64,000 bases of DNA from positions 57,599,340-57,663,339 of the forward strand of contig CM043942.1 of the NCBI GenBank assembly GCA_014529385.2, written 5' to 3'. A program made the position numbers and the translations under genes. Positions 43,161-52,849 of this stretch are shown one piece after another (position 1 is the first letter of the stretch; each line of letters opens with the position of its first letter). This stretch comes from Adiantum capillus-veneris (taxonomy: Eukaryota; Streptophyta; Polypodiopsida; Polypodiales; Pteridaceae). A model generated the notes under the pieces. That model was not told where the DNA came from. It saw only the letters and a program-made list of their open reading frames with translations, and ran no database searches.

Positions 43161-44328
43161 CTTGCTTTGACAAGTGGGGTATACGTTGGTCATGAATGGA
43201 AAATTTACTTCCCCACCCCCCTCATTTACATCGTTAGCTCCATGTTCAGAGCGAATGGCTCTACTAAAGGTTTCCCTCAAGCGGGTAAGCACGCTCGGTA
43301 GGGACCGTGGGCCCATGGCATACATTTCTTGGATTGAGCTATTAGGATTAGGCATTGGGTAACCCTCCATGATGTCGTAGTCAGAGGAAGAGTCACTAGA
43401 CGCAATATGCGGGTCCTGAGTGGTACTACCTTGGGTTCCCGCTGAGGGCCCAAAACCTAAGGTAGGTGGGTATTGAGAACTCGCAAAATTCAAAATGCTT
43501 GCTAGTTGCTCGGTCTCTAGAACACAACCAGAGCGTAGATGCGTGTGCCTTTGGCACCCTACAAGCGTCGGTGAATACCCTCAAAGATTAACCATTTGAT
43601 TTTTTGGGCATTTTGCACTCCATTTTCACTTGTTTTTTGATGTTTTATAATATCTCTTTACGATCGGTTTTTGAATTAGAGCGTGTGATAGCTCAAAATG
43701 AGCGTATCGCTCAGAGAGTTGTGGTGTGCTTTACAGCACAGCGTTCGGTTACCCGAAGCTCCGAAGGTCCTCAAAAGGGTCGATTTTTACTTAAGCGTGA
43801 GGCTAAAATAAGTAATTTCAAAGGGTGATTGAGACCTGAGCCTGAGCCTGAGCATGGGCTTGGGCTTGGGCTTAGGGAATGTTCCCGATTTTGGTCCTAC
43901 CTTTAGAAAAAAATTTAATTTTGATTTTTTTATATTTTTATTTTTTGATAAGGTCGCCGCGGCCGCGCTGCGTGCGCGAGCACACACACACCTACCCTAC
44001 TTACTTGCAACTAACAAAGCTACTGTTACAGTACTACAACAACTAATAAACTAACATATCTACTTACTGTACCTTACAGATCTAGCATTATAGATCTAAT
44101 ACCTTAAAGCTAACACCTTATGAACACAAAACAGTACATTGCAAAAAAAAACTGACACCTTATTAACAGAAAATAGTACACTGTAGCAAAAACAAACTTC
44201 ACAAATCCTTCTCCACAGCCACACACCTTCTTTATCTACCTTTCCTACATTTCACATTGCACCACAAAGCAACATAGAGTGCTATTCGAGCTTAGTGCAG
44301 GGCATTTCCCCGGCAACGGTGCCAAAAA
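43161..44328 (-). pseudogene. gag: G2-family leader and gag N-terminus, inverted fragment
   Basis: On the minus strand the leader runs from the PBS (44307-44324) to about 43545. Gag then starts in the usual context, but with ACG in place of ATG, then H-L-R-S-G. It goes on through G-P-S-A-G-T-Q-G-S-T-T-Q-D, S-S-D and E-G-G-G-E-V, closely matching residues about 1-125 of G2 gag. The fragment ends near 43161, where it abuts the plus-strand LTR piece. Confidence 0.82.
44307..44324 (-). other. Primer-binding site (tRNA-Asp) of the inverted G2-family fragment
   Basis: The plus strand TCCCCGGCAACGGTGCCA matches the 3' end of tRNA-Asp (CAACGGCGCCA) with one change. It lies four bases from the LTR end. 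Confidence 0.85.
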
Positions 44329-44560
44329 TGTGTGTATCGGTCGCACCTGTTAAAGATGGGGACTTGACGTACACTGTGTGCAAGCCACAAATGGCTGCAA
44401 GCACACAACCAAACTAATCTAGCAAGCTCAAGAGAGCAAGGGTGTGGCACTCACCGCCTTACGCTCGCCTTCGTGGAGGATTCCTCGCTGCGAAGAAGAG
44501 GGAGCTACCGCCGTGCCGCGCTCAACCGCCTTGCCGCCGCCGTGCCATCACAATGCTCGA

Positions 44561-44626
<66 letters not shown>

Positions 44627-44641
44627 ACACACACACACTGC
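44329..44641 (-). repeat. G2-family LTR, U5 part, inverted
   Basis: It begins (plus strand) TGTGTGTATCGGTCGC next to the PBS. It matches the right half of the LTR at 42611-43160 in reverse, including the (CT)n tract 44563-44622. Homology stops near 44641. Confidence 0.78.
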
Positions 44642-45572
44642 TAGAAGTTGGACACACCCTAGGGAAACTGACTTCTCGGCAGATTATCATTTTTTGTAAT
44701 TATTCATTTATTGAGAAAACCCGATTTTTCACCTTGTAAATATTGGGGCTTACAGAAGTTTCCAGATTGTATCCCAATTTTGATAGTTAGATTGAGTAGA
44801 TGGTTGATTTGGAACTTTAGGGTTTGAGAATTGTAAGGTATTTATACCACTTTTAGACCTTAATGAAAAAACCTTTTGTCATTTTTTTTAAAAGAAGTTT
44901 TGAAATCTGTGAGTGAGCGTACTGTGTACGAGAGAGAGTGTGAGCTTCATCTTGACGCTACGTGCGCACCGGTGGTCGGAATCAAGTGTGGAGAAGTGCA
45001 GCGTGTTGCCCCCGATGAGAGCTACGCGCCGATACCTACATTGCGCACGTACAATCCAGTTTTGCGAGCTCCTTCTATGAGCTTCATTTGGTGATTCGGT
45101 GAGCATACATTGTCCGATTTTGCATTGCATCATCTCCATGCGTTCACATTGAGTAGAGCTACACATTAGGCACTTTAGATTTTGGAAACAAAGACCTGCA
45201 AATTTTGACCAGACATCCTACGTGATTTTGCACCGGGTGTTTTGGGTTGAGGTTTTGGTTCATAGACCTTAGGGAGAGCGACCTATTGGTGTTAGTAGGG
45301 TCTCCTTCAAGTTCTATGGTGTTTCAAAATTGTTTGATGGGTGTTCGGCTCTAAACAGCGTTGTAGGAAGTTTCCTCTTATGCACTCTTGAAGACTGTGG
45401 CTTAGACAATTTGTAGAGACCTCTGCAGGAATTACTTAGGAGTCGGTCGAGTGTAGGTTGACACCTTATGCTTGCTTCCATGCGCCTGTGGGTCGAGCTT
45501 CGTCCTTAGCTGACAAATCTTGCTGGGTGAGTTCTCACTGTGCTGACGTCCGTCGCGGCGTATCCGTCCAAC
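44642..45572 (+). repeat. Probable LTR end of another gypsy-type element
   Basis: It has a TATTTATACCAC box near 44840, a long non-coding stretch, and an end ...CCGTCCAACA directly before a PBS-like sequence. The left limit is not identifiable and no partner LTR is in the window. Confidence 0.4.
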
Positions 45573-45957
45573 ATTGGTGCCGCTGTCGAGGAGGAAAATC
45601 TTAGGTAGGTGACCGAGACTAGTCCTTGAGGATAGGGATTTTTGGCTTGCCAAGAGTCTCGTTTTACATTTAGATAGGATCAGAGGGTGGAGGACTCTCT
45701 AGGTCTTAGAGGGAGTCTAGGAAGCGTGTGTCTGGCCTAGATCCTTCGACTTAGGTAGATTTAGGTAGACTAAGATAATTTTAGGTATTAGTTGAGTTCT
45801 TGAGTAGGAGTTGGAGTGGTAGAAGTGGTAAGAGGAGAGCTTGAGAGTCTGGAGAGGCCAGAAATCAACCAAAACACCATTATCACCATTTCATATAATG
45901 AGTAGGAGTAGAGTAAGTAGGACATCATGATTCAGGATCTAGAGCACTTTATGCATG
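45573..45957 (+). other. PBS-like site and leader of that element
   Basis: TTGGTGCCGCTGTCGAGG (from about 45572) resembles the G3 PBS (TTGGTGCCCCCACTGAGG). It also resembles the tRNA-Asp PBS with four transitions. The leader-like sequence is cut at 45958 by the G2 LTR. Confidence 0.4.
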
Positions 45958-46256
45958 TGTTAACCCTCGTGGCTCACGGACACCCTATCGCCTACAACGG
46001 ACACCGTAACCATATTATTTATTTAAGTAGAGTCAGGCACCGGGCTTGTCGGTCCAATAGGGAAAGGTAGAGTAATCGCCGATGAGAGGCGCACTCTAAC
46101 ACGAACATGCTAGGGTTAGTTGGCTAAGCATGGGCGCCCAAGTGTGAATGGGGTGAGCTCACATAAAAGCTAATTAAACCTAAAATTGAGTCATTCTCTC
46201 ATTCTGCAATAGAAGCTGCTCTTGCTCCATCTCCACCTTCTCCTTCACCATCTCCT

Positions 46257-46291
<35 letters not shown>

Positions 46292-46405
46292 GTGTGTGAG
46301 AGAGTGTGTGTGCGATCGAGCGTTGTGGCGGCACCACGGCGGCAAGGCGGTTGAGCGCGGCGTAGCGGCGTCTCCCTCTTCTTCGCGGCGCGGGAATCCT
46401 TCGAA
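45958..46405 (+). repeat. 5' LTR of G2, 3' end deleted
   Basis: It starts TGTTAACCCTCG and is collinear with 42611-43060 up to GGAATCCTTCG. It then jumps into leader-like AT-rich sequence. The end of U5, the PBS and the first part of the leader are missing. Confidence 0.72.
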
Positions 46406-46951
46406 AAAAAAATTCAACAAAAAAAAATTTAACCGAAAAATAAAAACGTGAGCGAAGGGGAGGTTAGATTTTCGAAAATAAAAAACGTGAGTTATAAAAA
46501 CGGACGGGTTGGTTTGTATAAAAGTTAGATCGAGATCATTTCCCCAAGCCCAAGCCCAGACCCAGGCCTCAGTCCTCAGTCTTATGATATATACTAGACT
46601 CACTCTTATATATATACCCTACCCCCTCAAGAGGGAATGAGAGCATGTGGGACAAGTCCTCCACTCTCCTCCCTTCTCTTCCCACTTGCACCCTTAGACT
46701 TGCTATTTGGAGCCTAGTTCCCTAGCTAGGAAAAGACTGTTTCGGACTTTTTTGGAGCAAAATAGAACCAAACGGTGGGCTGTAAAGCACAGCGCGTCCC
46801 TCCTAGCGATACGCTCGTTTAGAGCTATCACACGGCCCATTCCTCGACATGCTCTAAAAAATCTAGCAAAAAAACAAACAAAAAACACGCTAAAAACTAG
46901 TCACAAGGCCTCCTAGAGCAGTTTTTTGACACCTTAGGGTATCAAAAGCAC
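46406..46951 (+). other. G2 remaining leader
   Basis: This is non-coding. It includes AAGCCCAAGCCC repeats (about 46540-46560), which match the leader of the inverted fragment near 43860-43880. Confidence 0.65.
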
Positions 46952-49177
46952 ATGCACTTACGCTCTGGGCGGGTGCTAGAACACGAGCATATTGAGGGTG
47001 CCTCTGTTCATACGGACACCCATTACCCATCCACGATAGGCTCTAGACCCTCAGCGGGGACACAAGGTAGCACCACCCAAGACCCTAAAATAGCCGCTAG
47101 TGATTCCTCCTCCGACTCAGAAATCATGGAAGCATACCCTACCCAAAACACTGAGAGAGAAGGCCATGCACCTCCCGAAGCTCCACAACCTAGTACTAGT
47201 ATGTTTAGCCGTTTCATGGAAACATTAGGTAGAGCTACTCGCTCGGAACCTGATGCAAATGAAGCACACGAAGGGGGTGGGGAAGTGGACTTCCCTTTCA
47301 CATCGCACGTGGATCCCACACCCCCAAAGAGCGTCCATGTGGATATCCTGCCGACTTCTTATCAAGAAGGCCCTGTTGAGCTGCCTCCTTCAGAAGTTCC
47401 CTCTAGAGTACCGTTGGTGACAAGTAAAACCACGGGGAGCAACATTGCTTCTACCTCACAAGAAACCGTTAACACATCGACTCTAGAAGGATTCTTCATT
47501 AACGATCATTGGACATACGACCTCCACACTGAGGTGTTGATGGATCTACACTCGGGCCACGCCTACCATGTAGGATGGATAGAGATTGTACAATCCACCT
47601 CTAGTGCCACGAGCATCGAAGATCAACAGAAAATGATCTGTAATGTTATCCATGGCATTATTCAATCGGAAAGGAAAAACCGAGGGGTAAATATACTCTC
47701 AACTGGCCCCATGAGATTTCTGGATATGAGCAAGGCTCAACAGCCTACTCTATCACAAATGGAGACTCCTCTAATGAGTCCCATGGACCCATCTTACGTC
47801 ATTTCATCTGGGGTCTCTATGCAATCAGAGCCTCCGAGCGACAACTTTAGCTTCCCTAACTTGGCTCAACCCTCTATTAAGGAAAACACAGTGCTCACTC
47901 CAGGGATAAGCCTGACAGAGAATGTACCGATGACATCTACGGTTAGCGTAATGCCACTACCTAGTGTCATAGTACCTAATATGGGGCCTCGACCATATGT
48001 GCCTCTAGCCCCTTATGCACACATGGCCCCCACACCTCCAATTGTACCACTTGTTTATGCTCCTCGAGTGTCGCTCCCTAGCCCTTATCCGAGTGGACCT
48101 ATGCCCGGTTATGTTCCATATCCTGCATCGTCCACACATATGCCAAGACCGGTACCCGTCCCTCTCCCACATATGATTCCAAGAGTACCTCCACCGGCCC
48201 TGCCTCCTCACATAGGTGACTTGGCAGCGTTTGCTCAAACCATAGGTCGATCTATCACGGAAAATATGCGTCATGCATCTGATAGAGAGCCTAGAAGTAA
48301 GGCAATACAAATTGCCAAACTCACGCAAAAATTCAATGGGGACAAAGATTCTAGAAAACACATTGAAGTGTTTGAACAAGTATGTGATTCCTTAGGGGAA
48401 CGCAACGAACTACATAAGTGCAATGCCTTAAGCTTGACATTAAGTGGGAAGGCTAGAGATTGGTATAGAACCCTAAGGGTGGACGAGAAAACAATCTACC
48501 CTACCCTTCGAAGGTTGTTTCTAAAGGAGTACATACGAGAAGGTGTGCTTTGGGGTGTAGCATCTCAGCTACAGAAGGCCGAACGTAAGGAAGGAGAGTC
48601 AGTAAGGGACTTCATTAGTCGTCTAAAGCACTTAAACTCTCGCTGCCCTGTAAATGAGCGCTTCAACAATAACCAACTTCTTGATCGATTCATTCGAGGG
48701 TTGAGGAATGAAGGAATCTATAATGGACTAGTGATTAGAGGTATCACAACTTGGGAAGATGTCACTGCCAATGCAATCCAATTAGAGGACAACTTGATGA
48801 TAGCAGGCATGAGGGTGTCTACTGACACGAGATCCACTAGCTCACAAGCCATTGAGTATGAACCCATGACTGCAAAGCCCATTGCCAATGAGCCAAAGGT
48901 ATTTGAGACATTCTTGACAGACCTCACCAAGGCAATCCAAGAGTCTCTTAAGGATAATCGACCCCCTCAAAATAGTCACATGTATCCAAGAAGGGAGCAA
49001 CAATGGTGTTCCATTTGCTTAGGTCCACATAGCACTAGTGAGTGCCCTACGTTTAGAGTAAAATTTAATGGAACTTGCAACGCATGTGGTAGGTATGGTC
49101 ACCAAGCTAAGGATTGTTTAATGATCAAACGTATGATGACAAATAGACCACCTGTAGCCTGGACGAATGCACCTTGA
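46952..49177 (+). CDS. gag: G2 Gag (741 codons) ended by an in-frame UGA
   Basis: The frame opens M-H-L-R-S-G-R. The first 450 residues are Ser/Pro-rich, with Pro-rich runs near residues 340-420. The Retrotrans_gag capsid domain spans about 453-616 (K-F-N-G-D-K-D-S-R, A-R-D-W-Y, R-L-F-L-K-E-Y, F-I-R-G-L-R-N). Cys/His knuckles occupy about 687-722, ending C-N-A-C-G-R-Y-G-H-x4-C. The stop is TGA at 49175-49177. The same frame continues without any other stop to the protease, so the UGA separates gag from pol. It could be a mutation (CGA to TGA) or a readthrough site. Gag would assemble cytoplasmic particles. Confidence 0.85.
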   Translation: MHLRSGRVLEHEHIEGASVHTDTHYPSTIGSRPSAGTQGSTTQDPKIAASDSSSDSEIMEAYPTQNTEREGHAPPEAPQPSTSMFSRFMETLGRATRSEPDANEAHEGGGEVDFPFTSHVDPTPPKSVHVDILPTSYQEGPVELPPSEVPSRVPLVTSKTTGSNIASTSQETVNTSTLEGFFINDHWTYDLHTEVLMDLHSGHAYHVGWIEIVQSTSSATSIEDQQKMICNVIHGIIQSERKNRGVNILSTGPMRFLDMSKAQQPTLSQMETPLMSPMDPSYVISSGVSMQSEPPSDNFSFPNLAQPSIKENTVLTPGISLTENVPMTSTVSVMPLPSVIVPNMGPRPYVPLAPYAHMAPTPPIVPLVYAPRVSLPSPYPSGPMPGYVPYPASSTHMPRPVPVPLPHMIPRVPPPALPPHIGDLAAFAQTIGRSITENMRHASDREPRSKAIQIAKLTQKFNGDKDSRKHIEVFEQVCDSLGERNELHKCNALSLTLSGKARDWYRTLRVDEKTIYPTLRRLFLKEYIREGVLWGVASQLQKAERKEGESVRDFISRLKHLNSRCPVNERFNNNQLLDRFIRGLRNEGIYNGLVIRGITTWEDVTANAIQLEDNLMIAGMRVSTDTRSTSSQAIEYEPMTAKPIANEPKVFETFLTDLTKAIQESLKDNRPPQNSHMYPRREQQWCSICLGPHSTSECPTFRVKFNGTCNACGRYGHQAKDCLMIKRMMTNRPPVAWTNAP

Positions 49178-51346
49178 GCTCTTGTATTGATGCCTGCTCC
49201 ACCTATTGAGCAACTACCGCAACACATGGTCCCTAGATCTCAAAATGTTGTACAAGCTACACCGCTACCACCTCCTTTGCTAGGACGGCAGCCCCCGCAT
49301 CCAAGAGTCGCCCCTATGAACCAAGTGGGTTGCGAGCCATCTAATGCTTATGTAGATGGCTGTGAGGAGGAAATAGACACTAGTATTGCCTACGGACTTG
49401 ATACATTGGAAGAGTGTCGCATATACTACATGGAAGATTGTTGGGGGCAAGTCAAGCCGGTTTATCAAGCTGTCGCTCTTGCATCTAGAGGTCAAAATAT
49501 CAACACCCAGGCTAGGAGGCCACCTCTTCAATTCTACGAGTGTGGTGGACCACATCGAGCAACGGAGTGCCCTATTAGGCTGCAAAAGAATGCTGTACAG
49601 ATGCAAATGAATCAAGGGAGCACGTCTGCAATGCCAATACTCACATGTAATCGTTGTGGCATAGATCACTTGATTGCCCAATGCCCCTATAACCCAAATG
49701 CGCCTAAAATCACACCCCTAAATTTGGTCGAAATTGCTAGTGTGACATCGCCAATACCACCCGTCGCACCCGCTTACGCGATTACACGGTCCATGCTTCA
49801 AGGTCCAGGCCATATCCTCGAAGAGAGAGATACCGCGTCAGTTATCCAAGCAAAGAAAAAGAAGACACGAAGGAAGAGGTCGCAGAATACGGGAAATTCA
49901 AAGCCAAGTTCCAAAACAAACATAGGAACAGGAGATGACCCCGTGTATATGAATGACCCCGAGAATGATTCAGATTCACTCGAGACAATGGAGACTAGAA
50001 CCAACACCACAAAGGGAAAGACCGACAAAGAAAACCGTAACATGGAACCAAATGAAAACCGAATAAGAGAAAACCATAAAGAGCCTCTGAAAACACCACA
50101 AGTGTTTCCAAATCCAATCCAAGACCCCCAAGATAAACCGCAGGGGCAAAAAGGGAAGAATCGTAAAAAGAAGATTGGGACGTACCCAAACCCAGTAGAC
50201 GAGATTGAGCAGGTGAAACATCTAAGAGGTTTAGTGGAGGAGACTCAAAGGAAACTAGAACTAGAACCCATGCATGTCAAAATTCATGACACAGTGTTTA
50301 CCACGCAAGTTCATCCACCCCACATGAACCATAGAACGTTAGCCATATCTAGTATCATCCAAGAAGGGAGTGAGGATGGGACATCAGAAAGTGAGCATAC
50401 ACCTTTCTTGTTGGAAAGGATGTTTAACGAAGGAGTACCTGATCCCATTGAGGAATATGAGATTCCATCCTCACCAATTCCTAGTCAAGGACCTACACCC
50501 TGCAAAATGCCAATGAATGTTGCCAAACTAGTGGACTTCATGTCTTCTGAGGTCCGAACCACGATCATAGCAAAGCTGTATGGAGATCTTGAGTTATTCC
50601 TTGCACTTCGAGCATTCCTTAACGGAGAGCTACGAACGGGATTACCGCAGTTTGCGCAACAAAATAGGCCTGACTCGATTATGATTGATGAGGAAAATCA
50701 TGTGCAATCACTTGACTTAGATGGACACGAGTCTGTGATCGAGGTACCCATTAACAAATTAGGGCAGTATTTTGAAGGCGACGAGTCTAATGCGACCCTA
50801 CCCATCACTACCAAGGGATTAACTATAAAGGGAATTCTTGATGGTGGTGCGGGAGTTAGCATCGTTACAAAAGATTGTTGGGAATCCATGGGAAAACCCC
50901 GCCTCAGTGTTACTAACATTGTGGTAAAGATGGCAAATGGTACCATAGCCAAACCTATGGGGATGCTCAAGGATCTTAAGATCAAAGTTCTAGGACACAA
51001 GGTACGACATACGTTCATTGTAATGGATTTCTCTAAACACCTTATGTCATATGAAATGATTTTAGGACGACCATTCATGAGGGAAGCACAAATGGTTCAT
51101 GATTGGTCTAAAAATCATGTCTATTTGCAATTCCAAGACTCTGTCCTTAGAGTGGATTTGGTGATTGGTAAGGTACACCCCTTAGGGAGTAAAACCATTA
51201 TTGATCATCGCTCTGACACCACAGTTCACTCGGCCCCACTACAATATTGTTACACTTGTAAGAAGGATACAGACATTGGCCAAGATTCTTCTTACATGGA
51301 TGTGTTACCGGGTATGACGGAATCAGACAACGTAGACTGGGTACAC
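49178..51346 (+). CDS. G2 nucleocapsid-like segment and protease, 5' part of pol
   Basis: It is in frame with gag after the UGA. Two more Cys/His clusters occur (C-G-G-P-H-R-A-T-E-C near 49545; C-N-R-C-G-I-D-H-x4-C near 49650). A long charged linker follows, then a retropepsin. Its active-site motif is I-L-D-G-G-A-G (Asp codon at 50840), where related elements have D-S/T-G-A. The later M-I-L-G-R-P-F-M motif is present near 51055. The frame is open up to G3 at 51347. After the insertion the same frame continues at 60510 once one ACAC repeat is dropped. Confidence 0.85.
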
Positions 51347-51461
51347 TGACGAAGGAAATTTGGAATGGCGGCCTCTACACCAAAACAAACTCCATTGCGC
51401 CACAAGGGAAATGAGATGAGGGCACCACCTAGTCTTGGAAGCGTGGACTAGGACCGCTACA

Positions 51462-51531
<70 letters not shown>

Positions 51532-52808
51532 ACTATGAATGAAGCATTAACCGTGGTGTGTGTACAAGGAATGGATGACTTCAAACACTCCCAACACAAA
51601 TAGCATATGATTACCAAACAGTCACTCAAGGATTAGCCAAGATCACATCAAGCACTCTCACACGCATATAAAACATTTCTCTTAATTAACATAAGTAAGA
51701 GGAGGAGAGGTTACTAGCATGAAACAATTTGCACTCTAGGATGTGCAAGAATAGAGTGAATGAATGAGCTTATGGGCTCATGGTGAGTGATACAAAGGCT
51801 CAATGGGCTGAGGGAGGCTTGAAATTACAAAGGGGAAGGCCTCTTTATATAGGAAAGAGAGTGATTAGGAGTGAGGTTAAGATACAAGTGTAATTTGTAC
51901 AAATGAAGCTTGATTAGGGACATTCAACCAATGAAGAAGCTCCTTCCAAGTGATTTGTTGACCAATTAGCTCCATCATCACTTGTGTTGTCTTCACTCCT
52001 TCCTCCATAGCTTGAGTCCAAGAGCTTCCTTATTTTAAAATGTAAAGAATCTACATAAAATGAATACATATCTAGTAATAATAGAAATGGGTTGAATGAG
52101 AACTTATGAATTACAACAAGATTAAGCATGACTTGAGAGGTGATTAGAAGAGGAACTTTGATGGGTTTTTGAGCTTGAGAGAGAGGAGGAAGGAGAGGAG
52201 GGTGAGAAGACTAATGGATGATTTAAAAGAAGGTCTCAATGTGGAAAAGGAAGGGTGTGTGTGTGTAAAGGTAGGGGGGTGGTCTCCACCACAGTTGAAA
52301 AAACTGGCGTCCACCATTTTGGCCATATCGCCTAGACCATAGATGCAAAAATTATAAAAAAAATATGGCCAGAATCTTCAGCTCGTCAGTTACAACTTTG
52401 ATGAAGACAACTTTTCTTGGATCGGAGTGGAAGTATTTTTTAAAAATTCAACAAAATCATGTGCCTGGTTTCTTCCTTTACCAAGTCTTCCACTTGGGTC
52501 CCATTTGTTTGAATCATCATATGGCTCCAAAGCCATGATGATATGAGCCACTCATGACCCTTGAATCATGGGTGCATGGCTCCACAACCACATCATATCT
52601 TTTCTTTTCACATTTACATATTTTCCCTTCCCTTTACCACTAGGTTCTCCCTCTACCTTTCACCTCCGGTGAACTAGTCAAGAAAAAATCATTTTTTTAA
52701 AATTTTTTTCCAAGAGGTTGTTCTCACTCTTTCTTTTATTGTAAACCTCTAGAAGCAAGGAAAACCAACAAAATATGATAAACAAAAATTTGTGATAGGC
52801 TCGGATCA
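51347..52808 (-). repeat. 3' LTR of G3 (1,462 bp)
   Basis: On the plus strand it starts TGACGAAGGAAATTTGG and ends GGCTCGGATCA. It includes a (GA)n tract at 51465-51530. Confidence 0.93.
51465..51530. repeat. (GA)n microsatellite in G3 3' LTR
   Basis: About 32 units. The other LTR has about 25 units at 59175-59224, the largest difference between the two LTRs. Confidence 0.92.
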
Positions 52809-52823
52809 TAGCCCCCCCAAACC
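52809..52823 (-). other. G3 polypurine tract
   Basis: The minus strand reads GGTTTGGGGGGGCTA directly before the LTR start TGATCCGAG. Confidence 0.85.
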
Positions 52824-52849
52824 TGGCTAGGGGTATTTATGCCTCTAGC

